Source: Photorhabdus thracensis (GTDB lineage: Bacteria; Pseudomonadota; Gammaproteobacteria; Enterobacterales; Enterobacteriaceae). From it: 64,000 nucleotides of DNA. Each line of letters opens with the position of its first letter. The stretch's first letter is position 1. This document shows, in pieces, positions 20,459 to 29,582 of this stretch. Under the pieces are notes generated by a model. The model was given only the letters and a program-made list of their open reading frames with translations, was not told the origin of the DNA and did not search any database. A program made the position numbers and the translations under genes. Where the stretch lies: positions 1,302,001-1,366,000 of the forward strand of contig NZ_CP011104.1 in NCBI RefSeq assembly GCF_001010285.1, given 5' to 3'.

Positions 20459-22591
20459 ATGAATAAATCTAACATCAATACTGAGAAATTAGCTACGTTT
20501 CTTCTTGATGATAAAGAAAGCTCCTTTGAAATCATGCGATTAACTCAGATTTATTTGATGAATCAAGATCAAAATAATAATGATGAGATATTTTTCAATA
20601 ATATTCCTCCATGCAGTGAAAATATTGACGGATATACTGCTATTGGTACATGGCATCCAGCGAAAATTGATGGTGAAATTACTTTTATAAGACGTGAACA
20701 GTCTGATTCTATTTTTTGGGAGAGTTCACGGCAGAAACTGATGGTGGGTAAGGTAGCAGGGGTGAAAAGGGTATGTCTTATCGGCGAGTCTGCTGCACTC
20801 GGCATGTTTTTCTCACCCCACACTACACCAGCTAAAACATTAGCTCACTTACTTAACCAGCATTCCAATATCGAATGGGAAATCATCGATCTTGCAAGAA
20901 GCTGCATGAATGCCGGTGGGCTATTGGAGACTTGTAAGGCGAGCTTACAATTACAACCGGACTATGTGATTATCCTTGCGGGTAATAACTGGTTTTCAGA
21001 TGTATTGTTTGAGCATGATGCACCTTTGGAAAGACGAAAAAATTATGCCAATGTGCTGGCAAACTCAGGTCCCAATGGCATTGCGGTTGAATATAGGGAA
21101 AAGTTAGAAGAGAATGCAGAAATATTAATAAACAAAATAGAGGTGATATCTAGAGAAAGCAGTGCTGAATTTATTTTTGCTTTACCTGCATCAAATTACG
21201 CAGATTGGGAGCGTAAAACACCACTTCATTGGTTGGGTCATGGCAAAACCGCTGAATGGTATGAATTATACCGAAATGCGTCACAAGCAATCATGAACCG
21301 GCAATATGTTGAGGCTTTGGCATTGGGCCTAAATATGATCGATATTGATGGCGGTATTGCAGCCACTTCCAATCGTATTGTGGCTAATAGCTTGATTGCA
21401 TTAAATCGTGCTGAAGAAGCTAAGTCATACCTGGATGCAGAATGCAGTTATTCGTTGATGTATGATATTGTGACATCATTTCCAGGTACTCCATCATTTG
21501 TTAAAGAGCGTATTATCCAACAAAACGTTGGCATTAAAATTATTGATCTGGAATATTACTTCTCTAAGTATTTAGGCACGAGTGTGCTGGATGATTCACT
21601 TTTTGTTGATTACTGCCATATGACACCAGAAGGTTTCAAAATTGCGATGGCTCCTATAGCAGAATGGCTAATGAATTATGGAAAAGATAAGCCAGATGCA
21701 AACTGGGAGGTCATGGCAAGAAAAACTATTGAATTGGACGTATCCTCATATGATTTAGCTGTTTCTTATTTTTACATCGCTTTATATAACAGCCATATAA
21801 ATCGACCGCTTAATGAAGTGGTAGAAAGAGAGCGAATCGTTAAATTATTTGAAAAAGCCGTTCAATACTCAGCGAAAATATTAGATGTTATGGAGCTTTA
21901 TGTTAAAGCCAGAAGTTGTGAGAAAGGTGCGGGATTTAGCCTAAGTCGAGCAGGACAAAAGCTACTTGAACTTGTCAATTCTCCACTCGATTTTCCAGTG
22001 GCTCAAACGTCGCCCGGTGCAGATGCGCAAACTATTGACGCAATTTGTGAAATATTTGATAAGCACGGCCGTAATGGTAAGGCTTTAAAAGAGTTTTATC
22101 AAAAGAGCTACATCGACCAACTTAAACACGGCATAGATTTGACAGAACCGCAATATATTGATCGAGTGAGTGCTGTCATTAGAGTTTCCATAGATCCTGA
22201 GGTCAATACACGGAGAAGCCTGCCGTACTTTAAATCATGGTGGCCGACATCATCATTTACGCTGATTACCAGCGGTAATCATGATCTAAATATGGAGATT
22301 ACAAGCAGAGTTAAGAAATATATAGAAGAAAGTAAAGTCAGGATTTTAATTAACGGTGAGCTGCTTGCAAAAATAGAGCCATCATCGGCATGGTCCCATC
22401 ACAGGCTAATAATTCCGGGTTCTCTTACTAAGCCGGGATTCAATACAATTACCTTAGAATGGCCTAAATTGGCACAGGATGAAGAAAAGGAAGTGTTGAA
22501 CATATCCTCTCGATATAATAAGGGTTTAAAGACAGAAATATTCCCAGTTTTTGGTGAATTATTCTCATTGAAAGTTTATTATTTACAATGA
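20459..22591 (+). CDS. SGNH-hydrolase-like protein of unknown role in the cluster
   Basis: This 710-residue protein has the signatures of an SGNH/GDSL hydrolase or acyltransferase. The block-I motif is GESAALG with Ser111, the block-III-like segment is LAGNNWFSD, and block V is DYCHM with Asp384 and His387. About 150 residues between blocks III and V look helical and repeat-like (NRQYVEALALG, ALNRAEEAKSYLD). The region after 400 is also largely helical and ends in a beta-rich domain. There is no signal peptide or membrane segment, so it is probably cytoplasmic. It begins 28 bp after the carbamoyltransferase gene, a spacing that implies co-expression. It may hydrolyse or transfer an acyl or carbamoyl group on the product, but the substrate cannot be told from sequence. 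Confidence 0.65.
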   Translation: MNKSNINTEKLATFLLDDKESSFEIMRLTQIYLMNQDQNNNDEIFFNNIPPCSENIDGYTAIGTWHPAKIDGEITFIRREQSDSIFWESSRQKLMVGKVAGVKRVCLIGESAALGMFFSPHTTPAKTLAHLLNQHSNIEWEIIDLARSCMNAGGLLETCKASLQLQPDYVIILAGNNWFSDVLFEHDAPLERRKNYANVLANSGPNGIAVEYREKLEENAEILINKIEVISRESSAEFIFALPASNYADWERKTPLHWLGHGKTAEWYELYRNASQAIMNRQYVEALALGLNMIDIDGGIAATSNRIVANSLIALNRAEEAKSYLDAECSYSLMYDIVTSFPGTPSFVKERIIQQNVGIKIIDLEYYFSKYLGTSVLDDSLFVDYCHMTPEGFKIAMAPIAEWLMNYGKDKPDANWEVMARKTIELDVSSYDLAVSYFYIALYNSHINRPLNEVVERERIVKLFEKAVQYSAKILDVMELYVKARSCEKGAGFSLSRAGQKLLELVNSPLDFPVAQTSPGADAQTIDAICEIFDKHGRNGKALKEFYQKSYIDQLKHGIDLTEPQYIDRVSAVIRVSIDPEVNTRRSLPYFKSWWPTSSFTLITSGNHDLNMEITSRVKKYIEESKVRILINGELLAKIEPSSAWSHHRLIIPGSLTKPGFNTITLEWPKLAQDEEKEVLNISSRYNKGLKTEIFPVFGELFSLKVYYLQ

Positions 22592-22707
22592 CTTAGATTT
22601 TTATGTCTGCCATCCATTTAATAAATCTAGTTTATAGATATTGTTTGATGGCAGCTCTTTGTGTTTATATTACATAAGATTAACAATAATCAGAGGTGAA
22701 TTTATTT

Positions 22708-23928
22708 ATGCCGCCATTAATGTTGAGGCTACTACCGATAGTACTTATTGTTGGGATGGTGCCATCATTTATAGAAGTTGACATCACTTTACCGGCATTT
22801 CCTCAAATGCTGGAGTTCTTTTCTACCACTGAATCGTCAGTGCAATTGACTCTAATCGTAAACTTCTTGGGATTGTGTATATTCACGCCTATATTTGGTC
22901 CACTTTCAGAGTCATACGGGCGAAGAAAGATAATTTTAATCGGAGCCGCTCTATTCTTTATTGGTAGCGTAGGTTGTTCGACGGTGGGTGATCTTAGTCA
23001 ATTGTATTTATTTAGGTTTATCCAAGGAGCAGGGTGCAGTGCTATTTGGGTTGTAGGGTTCATCATTTGTTCTGATACCTATAAAGATGAGCAGTCAGTA
23101 CAGGTTTTTGGTATTCTTAACTCAGCAATTTCAATGGCCCTCATTATAGCGCCTATTGCGGGTTCCCTTATTGTTGAGCATTACAGTTGGAGGTCTATCT
23201 ACCACTTAATAGCTTTACTGAGCTTTCTTTCTCTGATAGCGGTGTTCATCATTCCTGAAACAAATCGTAATACGACAAAATTGAGTGTAAGTGAAGTCGT
23301 CAGAGATTATCATCAACTTATATTCAATATGCGTTTTTTAATCTATGCTTCCACTCCTGGATTATTAGTGTCTGCATGTATTGCCTATGTATCTGTTGTC
23401 CCTTTCTTATATATAGATAAAATGGGAATGAGTTACTACGTATTCGCAGTACATCAAGCGATATTAGGAATATGTTTAGCGGTAGCTGGATTCTATTCAG
23501 GTGCTTTGAATAGAAATATTGGCTCAGTTAATTGTATTTATCTAAGTATTGTAATCTGTTTGATAGGTTGCAGTTTATTAATTACATTTAGTCATCTTTA
23601 TCCTAAATCTGCAATACCTTTTACGCTATCAATGGCCGTTATTTGTATTGGTTCCGCTTTTCAATATAGTATGGTGTTCTCTCGTTCTTTAGCGTTGTAT
23701 CCTAAATTAGTTGGCGCAGCCTCTTCTCTATTAACTTTTTTTCGGCTTATTTTTTTCAGTCTCAGTGTCTTTATTTCTGGGTGGGTATTCACTGGAAAAT
23801 TATTTAATTCAGCAATCACAGTATCATCGATAATCACTGTGGGGCTGTTATTTTCATTATTCGTTTTAATTGATTTGAGAAATAGTGATGTAAGTAGAGA
23901 CATTGACGATAGGCCACATGTTAGCTAA
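22708..23928 (+). CDS. MFS drug-efflux transporter, Bcr/CflA-like
   Basis: This roughly 406-residue protein has about twelve hydrophobic segments. The signature GPLSESYGRRKIILIG sits between helices 2 and 3, and the start FIEVDITLPAFPQM is typical of Bcr/CflA drug:proton antiporters. It probably exports the cluster's product from the inner membrane; AlbF plays that role in the albicidin cluster. I chose the ATG at 22708 because CAGAGGTG lies about 10 bp upstream; a GTG at 22696 would overlap that RBS. It begins 116 bp after the SGNH-like gene and 60 bp before the racemase-like gene, with all on the same strand. Confidence 0.85.
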   Translation: MPPLMLRLLPIVLIVGMVPSFIEVDITLPAFPQMLEFFSTTESSVQLTLIVNFLGLCIFTPIFGPLSESYGRRKIILIGAALFFIGSVGCSTVGDLSQLYLFRFIQGAGCSAIWVVGFIICSDTYKDEQSVQVFGILNSAISMALIIAPIAGSLIVEHYSWRSIYHLIALLSFLSLIAVFIIPETNRNTTKLSVSEVVRDYHQLIFNMRFLIYASTPGLLVSACIAYVSVVPFLYIDKMGMSYYVFAVHQAILGICLAVAGFYSGALNRNIGSVNCIYLSIVICLIGCSLLITFSHLYPKSAIPFTLSMAVICIGSAFQYSMVFSRSLALYPKLVGAASSLLTFFRLIFFSLSVFISGWVFTGKLFNSAITVSSIITVGLLFSLFVLIDLRNSDVSRDIDDRPHVS

Positions 23929-23988
23929 TTAAATTATCTTGCTAATGATACGAATTATTTATTGATATTTATTTTATTGAGGTCGTTT

Positions 23989-24723
23989 ATGAGAATTAAA
24001 ATTATTGTTCCTCTGTTGACATCAAAATATAATTCAGCAGTACAAGAGGATATTGCTCCCTATATTGCACCGGATGTATCTGTTACCGTTGTTAATTTAG
24101 ATTTTGGTTCACCTTCGATCGAGTCCCGTTACGATGAAATGTGTTCAACCCCTGATATTGTCAGCAAAATCGTCGAGTCTGAAAAGGAAGGATATGATGG
24201 CGTCTTCGTTAGCTGTGTAAGCGATCCAGCTATTTCTGTTGCAAGAGAGCTAGTTGATATTCCTATCGTTGGTGGATTTGAGCCTGCTGCGTTAAGTGCT
24301 GGAATGATTTCGAAGCGTTGGGGAATTATTACAATTACCCAGTCCTGCGCATGTTTGATTAGAGACCTTGCGACTCTGGCTGGTATTCACCAGCAGTTGG
24401 CCTGTATTCGTAGTATTAATCAACCTATTGACGAATTGCACCAAGCACCAGGAAAGCTAGAAGAGGTGCTACTTGCTCAGATTAAAAAGATGGTGAGTGA
24501 AGACCGTGTAACAGCCATCGTCTTAGGTTGTACCGGGATGATGGGAATGGCGAAGTACCTGTCCAGAGAAATGGAGACAGTAGGAATGCCAATCCAAGTA
24601 ATTGACCCTTCAGCAGTTGCATTGGGCTATCTACAAATGATGATAAGAGCCGGGCTCACGCATAGCCGATTGGAGTACCCGAAGCTGGATTTAAGGGAAA
24701 GAGATATGAGTTGTGTTAAATGA
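23989..24723 (+). CDS. Hydantoin racemase / Asp-Glu racemase superfamily protein
   Basis: The 244-residue protein has the two catalytic cysteines of the cofactor-independent racemase superfamily, in GVFVSCVSDPA and LGCTGMMGM, with the VGGFEPA and PVQVID-like (IQVIDPSA) segments of the hydantoin racemase (HyuE) branch. These enzymes invert a stereocentre by two-base proton transfer. As the last gene of the cluster it may provide a D-amino acid or epimerise a hydantoin- or carbamoyl-type intermediate; the second is attractive next to a carbamoyltransferase but remains a guess. An in-frame codon at 23962 would add nine hydrophobic residues. The ATG at 23989 has TTGAGG upstream and is preferred. 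Confidence 0.75.
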   Translation: MRIKIIVPLLTSKYNSAVQEDIAPYIAPDVSVTVVNLDFGSPSIESRYDEMCSTPDIVSKIVESEKEGYDGVFVSCVSDPAISVARELVDIPIVGGFEPAALSAGMISKRWGIITITQSCACLIRDLATLAGIHQQLACIRSINQPIDELHQAPGKLEEVLLAQIKKMVSEDRVTAIVLGCTGMMGMAKYLSREMETVGMPIQVIDPSAVALGYLQMMIRAGLTHSRLEYPKLDLRERDMSCVK

Positions 24724-24796
24724 TCTTGCCTATCATGCGGCGTAATTGCTACCCCATTTATTGCAACTAACTTGTACTTCACACTTTTTCATATAT

Positions 24797-24815
24797 GATA
24801 TTGGTAATCATTATC
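24797..24815 (+). promoter_or_regulatory. Fur box overlapping the yjjZ promoter
   Basis: The sequence GATATTGGTAATCATTATC matches the 19-bp Fur consensus GATAATGATAATCATTATC at 17 positions. It overlaps a likely -10 (TATGAT at 24794-24799) placed 16 bp after a -35-like TTGTAC. Binding of Fe-Fur would block transcription of the downstream gene. Confidence 0.8.
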
Positions 24816-24834
24816 ATTTAGATTGGTGCAAGTT

Positions 24835-25101
24835 ATGATCAGGGTTAAAGATAGAGAAAGATCATTTTTCTGGCAGGGTATCACCAGTTTGTGGGGAATG
24901 GGGTTATCCAGTCTGGCCGGAATGCTATTCGTCATCGCCAATCCTGGGGTTGAGCAGCTTAAAATTGGGGTTGTTGTCGCGATGCTGTTGACTTTATTCA
25001 TGTTGCTGAACCAGAAGTCACGCCATTTTCTGTTAATACCATCGGGGTTTGCTGTGTTATGTGTCTTATTAGCTGGAGCGCACCGGTTTGGCTGTTTTTG
25101 A
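24835..25101 (+). CDS. yjjZ: DUF1435 family small membrane protein, YjjZ-like
   Basis: This 88-residue protein is hydrophobic with about three predicted membrane helices (FWQGITSLWGMG, VVVAMLLTLFMLL, LIPSGFAVLCVLL). It sits upstream of the leucine tRNA genes and rsmC, where E. coli has yjjZ, and I recall E. coli yjjZ as a Fur-repressed gene. The strong Fur box here agrees with that. The function is unknown, and a role under iron limitation is inferred from regulation only. An in-frame TTG at 24823 is less likely than the ATG at 24835. Confidence 0.7.
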   Translation: MIRVKDRERSFFWQGITSLWGMGLSSLAGMLFVIANPGVEQLKIGVVVAMLLTLFMLLNQKSRHFLLIPSGFAVLCVLLAGAHRFGCF

Positions 25102-25158
25102 TGTTTTGTTGAAGAAAAAATAGGTGCGAAGGAAGATTGCTGCGGAAAATGAACAGAT

Positions 25159-25245
25159 TGGTGCGAAAGGAGGGACTTGAACCCTCACGTCCGTAAGGAC
25201 ACTAACACCTGAAGCTAGCGCGTCTACCAATTCCGCCACCCTCGC
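25159..25245 (-). tRNA. tRNA-Leu(CAG), copy 1
   Basis: Read on the minus strand, this is an 87-nt tRNA with encoded CCA, acceptor start GCGAGGG, D-arm GGTAGACGCG, anticodon CAG in the loop CTTCAGGTG, a long class II variable arm (TGTCCGTAAGGACG) and T-loop TTCAAGT. The T-stem pair here is GAGGG/CCCTC. The second copy has compensating changes. It occupies the leuQPV position next to rsmC. Confidence 0.97.
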
Positions 25246-25293
25246 AGGTACTGTCATTTCTTGTTGCCGAATTTAATCAGCGGTTGTCTGATT

Positions 25294-25380
25294 TGGTGCG
25301 AAGGGGGGGACTTGAACCCCCACGTCCGTAAGGACACTAACACCTGAAGCTAGCGCGTCTACCAATTCCGCCACCCTCGC
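25294..25380 (-). tRNA. tRNA-Leu(CAG), copy 2
   Basis: A second minus-strand 87-nt tRNA-Leu with encoded CCA and anticodon CAG. It is identical to the first copy except in the T-stem (GGGGG/CCCCC, a compensated base pair) and the adjacent acceptor base. Being upstream, it is transcribed first in the tandem. E. coli has three tRNA-Leu(CAG) genes here; only two are present. Confidence 0.97.
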
Positions 25381-25518
25381 AAATTCAGACACTATCAGCT
25401 AGTCGCTTGATAGCATGGGGGCGAATTCTAGAGGTTTTGCAGCCTACGTCAATCATTATTTATTACAGCATTGTATGATTGCCGTAAAAATCATCGCTCT
25501 TTACGATTTTGTTAAAAC

Positions 25519-25545
25519 AGCCTGTCCATGGGCCAAGGACAGGCT
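25519..25545 (-). terminator. Terminator of rsmC
   Basis: A perfect 9-bp stem (AGCCTGTCC with GGACAGGCT, 9-nt loop) follows the rsmC stop codon. On the minus strand it is followed by GTTTTAAC, a short T-tract. Confidence 0.7.
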
Positions 25546-25552
25546 GAATAAA

Positions 25553-26569
25553 TCAGAATCTTTTCGTTGCTTGATAAACTTTAAATTTACCTGTCTGAGC
25601 AATGACTTCATGATTGCCAAAAGTTTTATCCAGTAAATCGGGATAAGGCAGGAAAGCGTTGGCGACAATCCGCAGTTTGCCTCCGGGTTTAAGGTAGTTA
25701 GGCGCTTGACGGATCAGGTCATCCGCTGCTTGTAAATTGGTTTTCAGCCCGTCATGGAAAGGGGGATTAGAGATAATCCAGTTGAATTTATCTTCAATGT
25801 TGGAATAGACGTTGCTGACTACAACACGACCTTCCAGTTTATTAGCTTTTAACGTCGCTTTACTGGAGGCGATAGCCGCTGCATTGACATCACTGAGAGT
25901 AAGCGCTAACTCAGGGTTTTTCTTACCCAATACAGCGGCCAAAACACCGGCGCCACTTGCGATATCCAGTAAGTTGCCAGAGAGAGGTTTGTCAAACGTG
26001 GAGAGGAGTAAACGGCTACCAATATCCAGTTCATCCTGGCTGAATACGCCTGGTAAAGTATTCACAGTCACGTTTTCCACCTGATAACTGTTCCACCAAT
26101 TTTCCTGATCAAACAGTACTTCGTGTTCCAGCTGTCCATAAAACAGGCTGCAACGGCGGGCAGTGTCTATTTTCCGGAAAGTGGCCATGCCTTCCATCAA
26201 TTTGTCTACACTGCGTACTCCGCTACGGTTTTCGCCGACAACAAAAATATCAATACCTTTTGGCAGAACAGAAAACAGGCTGCGTAACTGAAAGCGAGCT
26301 TCCTGCTTACTTTTAGGCCAATAGTAGATTAGGGTGTCACAACTCTGGGTAAATCCCTTTTCTGCTACCAGACTGAACAAGGCATTATCGCCCAGAGTAC
26401 GGATCAGTGATTGCCAGTGATGATACTGATTAGTATGTACTCGCGCACTTGCAGCATCAATTTGGGTTGCCAGTGTGTCCTGGATATCACCGGCGAAGAG
26501 CAGGTGATGAAAACCAAATTGCTCACTGTGACGCAAAATAACTTCACTGGCGGGGGTTAACGCAGACAT
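25553..26569 (-). CDS. rsmC: 16S rRNA (guanine-1207-N2)-methyltransferase RsmC
   Basis: This 338-residue, SAM-dependent methyltransferase modifies G1207 of 16S rRNA in the 30S subunit. It has the duplicated structure of E. coli RsmC (343 residues): a degenerate N-terminal methyltransferase-like domain and a C-terminal active domain with the SAM motif [13 protein letters not shown] and the catalytic motif [11 protein letters not shown] (N-P-P-F of amino methyltransferases). It is divergent from holD, as in E. coli, with the tRNA-Leu genes downstream. Confidence 0.95.
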   Translation of the reverse strand: MSALTPASEVILRHSEQFGFHHLLFAGDIQDTLATQIDAASARVHTNQYHHWQSLIRTLGDNALFSLVAEKGFTQSCDTLIYYWPKSKQEARFQLRSLFSVLPKGIDIFVVGENRSGVRSVDKLMEGMATFRKIDTARRCSLFYGQLEHEVLFDQENWWNSYQVENVTVNTLPGVFSQDELDIGSRLLLSTFDKPLSGNLLDIASGAGVLAAVLGKKNPELALTLSDVNAAAIASSKATLKANKLEGRVVVSNVYSNIEDKFNWIISNPPFHDGLKTNLQAADDLIRQAPNYLKPGGKLRIVANAFLPYPDLLDKTFGNHEVIAQTGKFKVYQATKRF

Positions 26570-26706
26570 TTGTCTATAGCTCCTTTAATGTTCTTCATGT
26601 TCTGTGCCAAGTATCAGGGACGGGTAAATCTAAAGCCCAATATTGGCGCAGATAGTGGCCTCTGATAACATGTTACTGATTATTTTTTACAGCAGGTGAA
26701 TAAAGT

Positions 26707-27120
26707 ATGGTAACCCGGCGCAACAGGTTATTAGCTCAATTGGGGATTACCCAATGGAGCTTGCGTAACCCGGCGGTTTTGCAAGGTGAGTTAGCAGTCC
26801 ACTTACCCGATACCACCCGTCTGCTGATTATTACTAATGACCAAATTGATTTAACTAATTCATTATTAATAGATATTTTCACAGCTATGGGGCTGGATAA
26901 ATCCTCTGTTTACTGCATTACATCGGATAATATTGCGATGTTACCGGAACAGGTTAAGTGTCCATATTGGCTGTTGGGGGTGGATACTACACTATCATGG
27001 CAGGGAATTTCTTTGAGAAGCCCTGCATTAAATGATTTATATTGTGATGGGAAGGCAAAACGTTCCCTTTGGCGGCAGATTTCGCAACATGAACAACATT
27101 TCTCTATTAACTCCCGCTGA
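26707..27120 (+). CDS. holD: DNA polymerase III psi subunit
   Basis: A 137-residue protein matching HolD. The N-terminal LAQLGITQWSLRNPAVLQGE is the conserved chi-binding and tau/gamma-binding region, and the C-terminal SPALNDLYCDGKAKRSLWRQI matches the E. coli end. Psi bridges the clamp-loader to chi and single-stranded-DNA-binding protein. The gene overlaps the start of rimI by 32 bp, so the two are translationally coupled, as in E. coli. Confidence 0.93.
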   Translation: MVTRRNRLLAQLGITQWSLRNPAVLQGELAVHLPDTTRLLIITNDQIDLTNSLLIDIFTAMGLDKSSVYCITSDNIAMLPEQVKCPYWLLGVDTTLSWQGISLRSPALNDLYCDGKAKRSLWRQISQHEQHFSINSR

Positions 27121-27535
27121 TCTCCCATCCGCTTTTCTGGTTGAAAAAGCCAGTCATGCGTTTCCGTGGAGTGAAAAAACATTTTTCAGTAATCAGGGTG
27201 AGCGGTATCTGAATTATAAAATAGTGATTAATGAACAGCTTATTGGTTTTGCTGTAACCCAATTGATATTAGATGAAGCAACCCTATTTAATATTGCGAT
27301 TCATCCCGACTATCAAGGTCAAGGCTACGGTAAAGCATTATTGGCGTATTTAATAGCAATTTTGCCTGGGAAGGGGATTAATACTTTATGGCTTGAAGTA
27401 AGACAATCGAATTGCTCTGCTATTAGGCTGTATGAACAGTCAGGATTTAATCAAGTTACTGTCCGTAAGAATTACTATCCTGCTGCGACAGGTAAAGAAG
27501 ATGCCATCATCATGGCGTTGCCGTTATTTGCGTAA
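27089..27535 (+). CDS. rimI: Ribosomal protein S18 N-acetyltransferase
   Basis: This 148-residue GNAT-fold enzyme acetylates the N-terminal alanine of ribosomal protein S18. The acetyl-CoA-binding motif is seen in HPDYQGQGYGKALL and the conserved substrate region in LEVRQSNCSAIRLYEQSGF. The ATG at 27089 (MNNISLLTPAD) matches the length of E. coli RimI; the frame is open further upstream but there lies inside holD. Confidence 0.95.
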   Translation: MNNISLLTPADLPSAFLVEKASHAFPWSEKTFFSNQGERYLNYKIVINEQLIGFAVTQLILDEATLFNIAIHPDYQGQGYGKALLAYLIAILPGKGINTLWLEVRQSNCSAIRLYEQSGFNQVTVRKNYYPAATGKEDAIIMALPLFA

Positions 27536-27691
27536 TAAGTGCGATAAAATTGATTGATTGTTTATAGCACCAATTTCAGCGAAAATGAGCGCCAATTTTT
27601 CATTCACCCACGGGTTTGGCAGCTGTTTTCCTTGCGGGGAAGCGTCTAATGTTGAGTACAAGCCCGTTTACAAAGCAGAAGATTGTTATTG

Positions 27692-29281
27692 ATGTCAAAT
27701 TCCCCTTTTCAGCAGGAAGTCGCTAAACGGCGAACTTTTGCGATCATTTCTCACCCTGACGCAGGGAAAACAACTATTACTGAAAAAGTGTTGCTGTTCG
27801 GACAAGCGATTCAGAAAGCCGGTACGGTAAAAGGCCGTGGTTCAAATCAGCACGCCAAATCCGACTGGATGGAAATGGAAAAGCAACGCGGTATCTCCAT
27901 TACCACGTCTGTGATGCAGTTTCCTTACAGAGATTGTCTGGTTAACCTGCTTGATACGCCGGGACATGAAGACTTCTCCGAAGATACTTACCGTACATTG
28001 ACGGCTGTTGACTGTTGTTTGATGGTCATTGATGCCGCTAAAGGGGTTGAAGATCGTACACGTAAACTGATGGAAGTGACCCGTCTGCGCGATACTCCAA
28101 TTCTGACGTTCATGAACAAGCTTGATCGCGATATCCGTGATCCAATAGAACTGATGGATGAAGTAGAAAATGAGTTGAATATCGCTTGTTCCCCAATCAC
28201 CTGGCCGATTGGCTGTGGTAAATATTTCAAAGGGGTTTATCACCTCTATCTTGATGAAACTTATCTGTATCAGACCGGAAAGGGTCATACTATTCAGGAA
28301 GTTCGCACTATCAAGGGGCTGAATAACCCTGAACTGGATGCAGCGATTGGTGAAGATCTGGCTGAACAATTGCGTCAGGAACTGGAGCTGGTTCAGGGGG
28401 CTTCCCATGAATTTGATCATCAGGCATTTTTACAAGGTGAACTGACACCGGTATTTTTCGGTACCGCATTGGGTAACTTCGGTGTTAACCATATGCTGGA
28501 TGGTTTGGTTAAATGGGCGCCTGCGCCGATGCCTCGTCAGACTGATGCGCGCGAAGTCTCCGCTCAAGAAGATAAATTCACCGGATTTATCTTTAAGATC
28601 CAGGCCAATATGGACCCTAAACACCGTGACCGCGTGGCTTTCATGCGTGTGGTGTCAGGTAAATATGAAAAAGGCATGAAGCTGCGTCAGGTAAGAACGA
28701 AGAAAGATGTGGTGATTTCTGATGCGCTGACATTTATGGCAGGTGATCGCTCTCATGTGGATCATGCCTACCCGGGAGATATTATCGGTCTGCATAACCA
28801 CGGCACAATCCAGATTGGTGATACCTTTACTCAAGGGGAAGATCTGAAATTTACCGGTATTCCTAACTTTGCTCCGGAATTATTCCGTCGTATCCGCCTG
28901 CGCGATCCCCTGAAACAGAAACAGTTACTGAAAGGATTGGTTCAACTCTCTGAGGAAGGCGCGGTACAGGTATTCCGTCCACTGGCAAATAACGATTTGA
29001 TTGTGGGAGCGGTAGGTATTCTACAGTTTGATGTGGTTGTTGCCCGTTTGAAAAGTGAATACAACGTTGAAGCCTTATATGAACCGGTAAACGTTTCAAC
29101 GGCTCGTTGGGTTGAGTGCTATGACGCGAAAAAACTGGAAGAGTTTAAGCGTAAGAATGAACAAAACCTGGCGCTTGATGGGGGTGATAATCTGACTTAT
29201 ATTGCACCCACTATGGTTAACCTGAATCTTACCAGCGAACGTTATCCTGACGTCAATTTCCGCAAGACACGGGAACATTAA
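27692..29281 (+). CDS. prfC: Peptide chain release factor 3
   Basis: This is a GTPase of 529 residues, the same length as E. coli RF3, that removes RF1/RF2 from the ribosome after peptide release. The P-loop is SHPDAGKTT, the switch region is [24 protein letters not shown] is the G3 motif and NKLDRD the G4 motif. Domains II and III follow to the C-terminal RKTREH. I prefer the ATG at 27692 ([10 protein letters not shown]) over an upstream in-frame TTG at 27683, because it gives the family length. Confidence 0.97.
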   Translation: MSNSPFQQEVAKRRTFAIISHPDAGKTTITEKVLLFGQAIQKAGTVKGRGSNQHAKSDWMEMEKQRGISITTSVMQFPYRDCLVNLLDTPGHEDFSEDTYRTLTAVDCCLMVIDAAKGVEDRTRKLMEVTRLRDTPILTFMNKLDRDIRDPIELMDEVENELNIACSPITWPIGCGKYFKGVYHLYLDETYLYQTGKGHTIQEVRTIKGLNNPELDAAIGEDLAEQLRQELELVQGASHEFDHQAFLQGELTPVFFGTALGNFGVNHMLDGLVKWAPAPMPRQTDAREVSAQEDKFTGFIFKIQANMDPKHRDRVAFMRVVSGKYEKGMKLRQVRTKKDVVISDALTFMAGDRSHVDHAYPGDIIGLHNHGTIQIGDTFTQGEDLKFTGIPNFAPELFRRIRLRDPLKQKQLLKGLVQLSEEGAVQVFRPLANNDLIVGAVGILQFDVVVARLKSEYNVEALYEPVNVSTARWVECYDAKKLEEFKRKNEQNLALDGGDNLTYIAPTMVNLNLTSERYPDVNFRKTREH

Positions 29282-29582
29282 TATTTTATAAGGCTAACAA
29301 TAGGTTAGCCTTTTTCTTTACAAAAATATATGTAACACAAGAATAATTTATAATTTTAGTCGGTAAGATTCGTCTTATTTTATAGCTCTTTGCTTAATTT
29401 TCCTGTTATTATTTCTTGGTCTTTCGCTGTATTGATGTTTTTATTTTCCAATTTAACTTAGCTATTGGAGGTAATAACCTATTTTTAATTCTAATGCGGA
29501 TTCTGTTTAGGTTACTTTATACAAAGACAGTTTGCATGGCTTTATAGATTCAGAAATCTAACCGACAAAAGGAAGGTATAAG
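29282..29582. other. prfC-osmY intergenic region
   Basis: About 300 bp with the prfC terminator at its start and the presumed osmY promoter. I see no ORF or other structured element, and the promoter cannot be pinpointed. Confidence 0.4.
29292..29319 (+). terminator. Terminator of prfC
   Basis: A 7-bp stem (GGCTAAC with GTTAGCC, 5-nt loop) is followed by a nine-base T-rich run 10 bp after the prfC stop. Classic rho-independent form. Confidence 0.9.

Noticed and set aside
25069-25257. Reverse ORF overlapping tRNA-Leu
   Set aside because: Its apparent protein is simply the translated tRNA gene.
24724-25400. tRNA-Leu as the attachment site of an island carrying the NRPS cluster
   Set aside because: There is no integrase gene and no visible direct repeat of the tRNA 3' end in the window, and yjjZ lies between the cluster and the tRNAs as in E. 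coli order.
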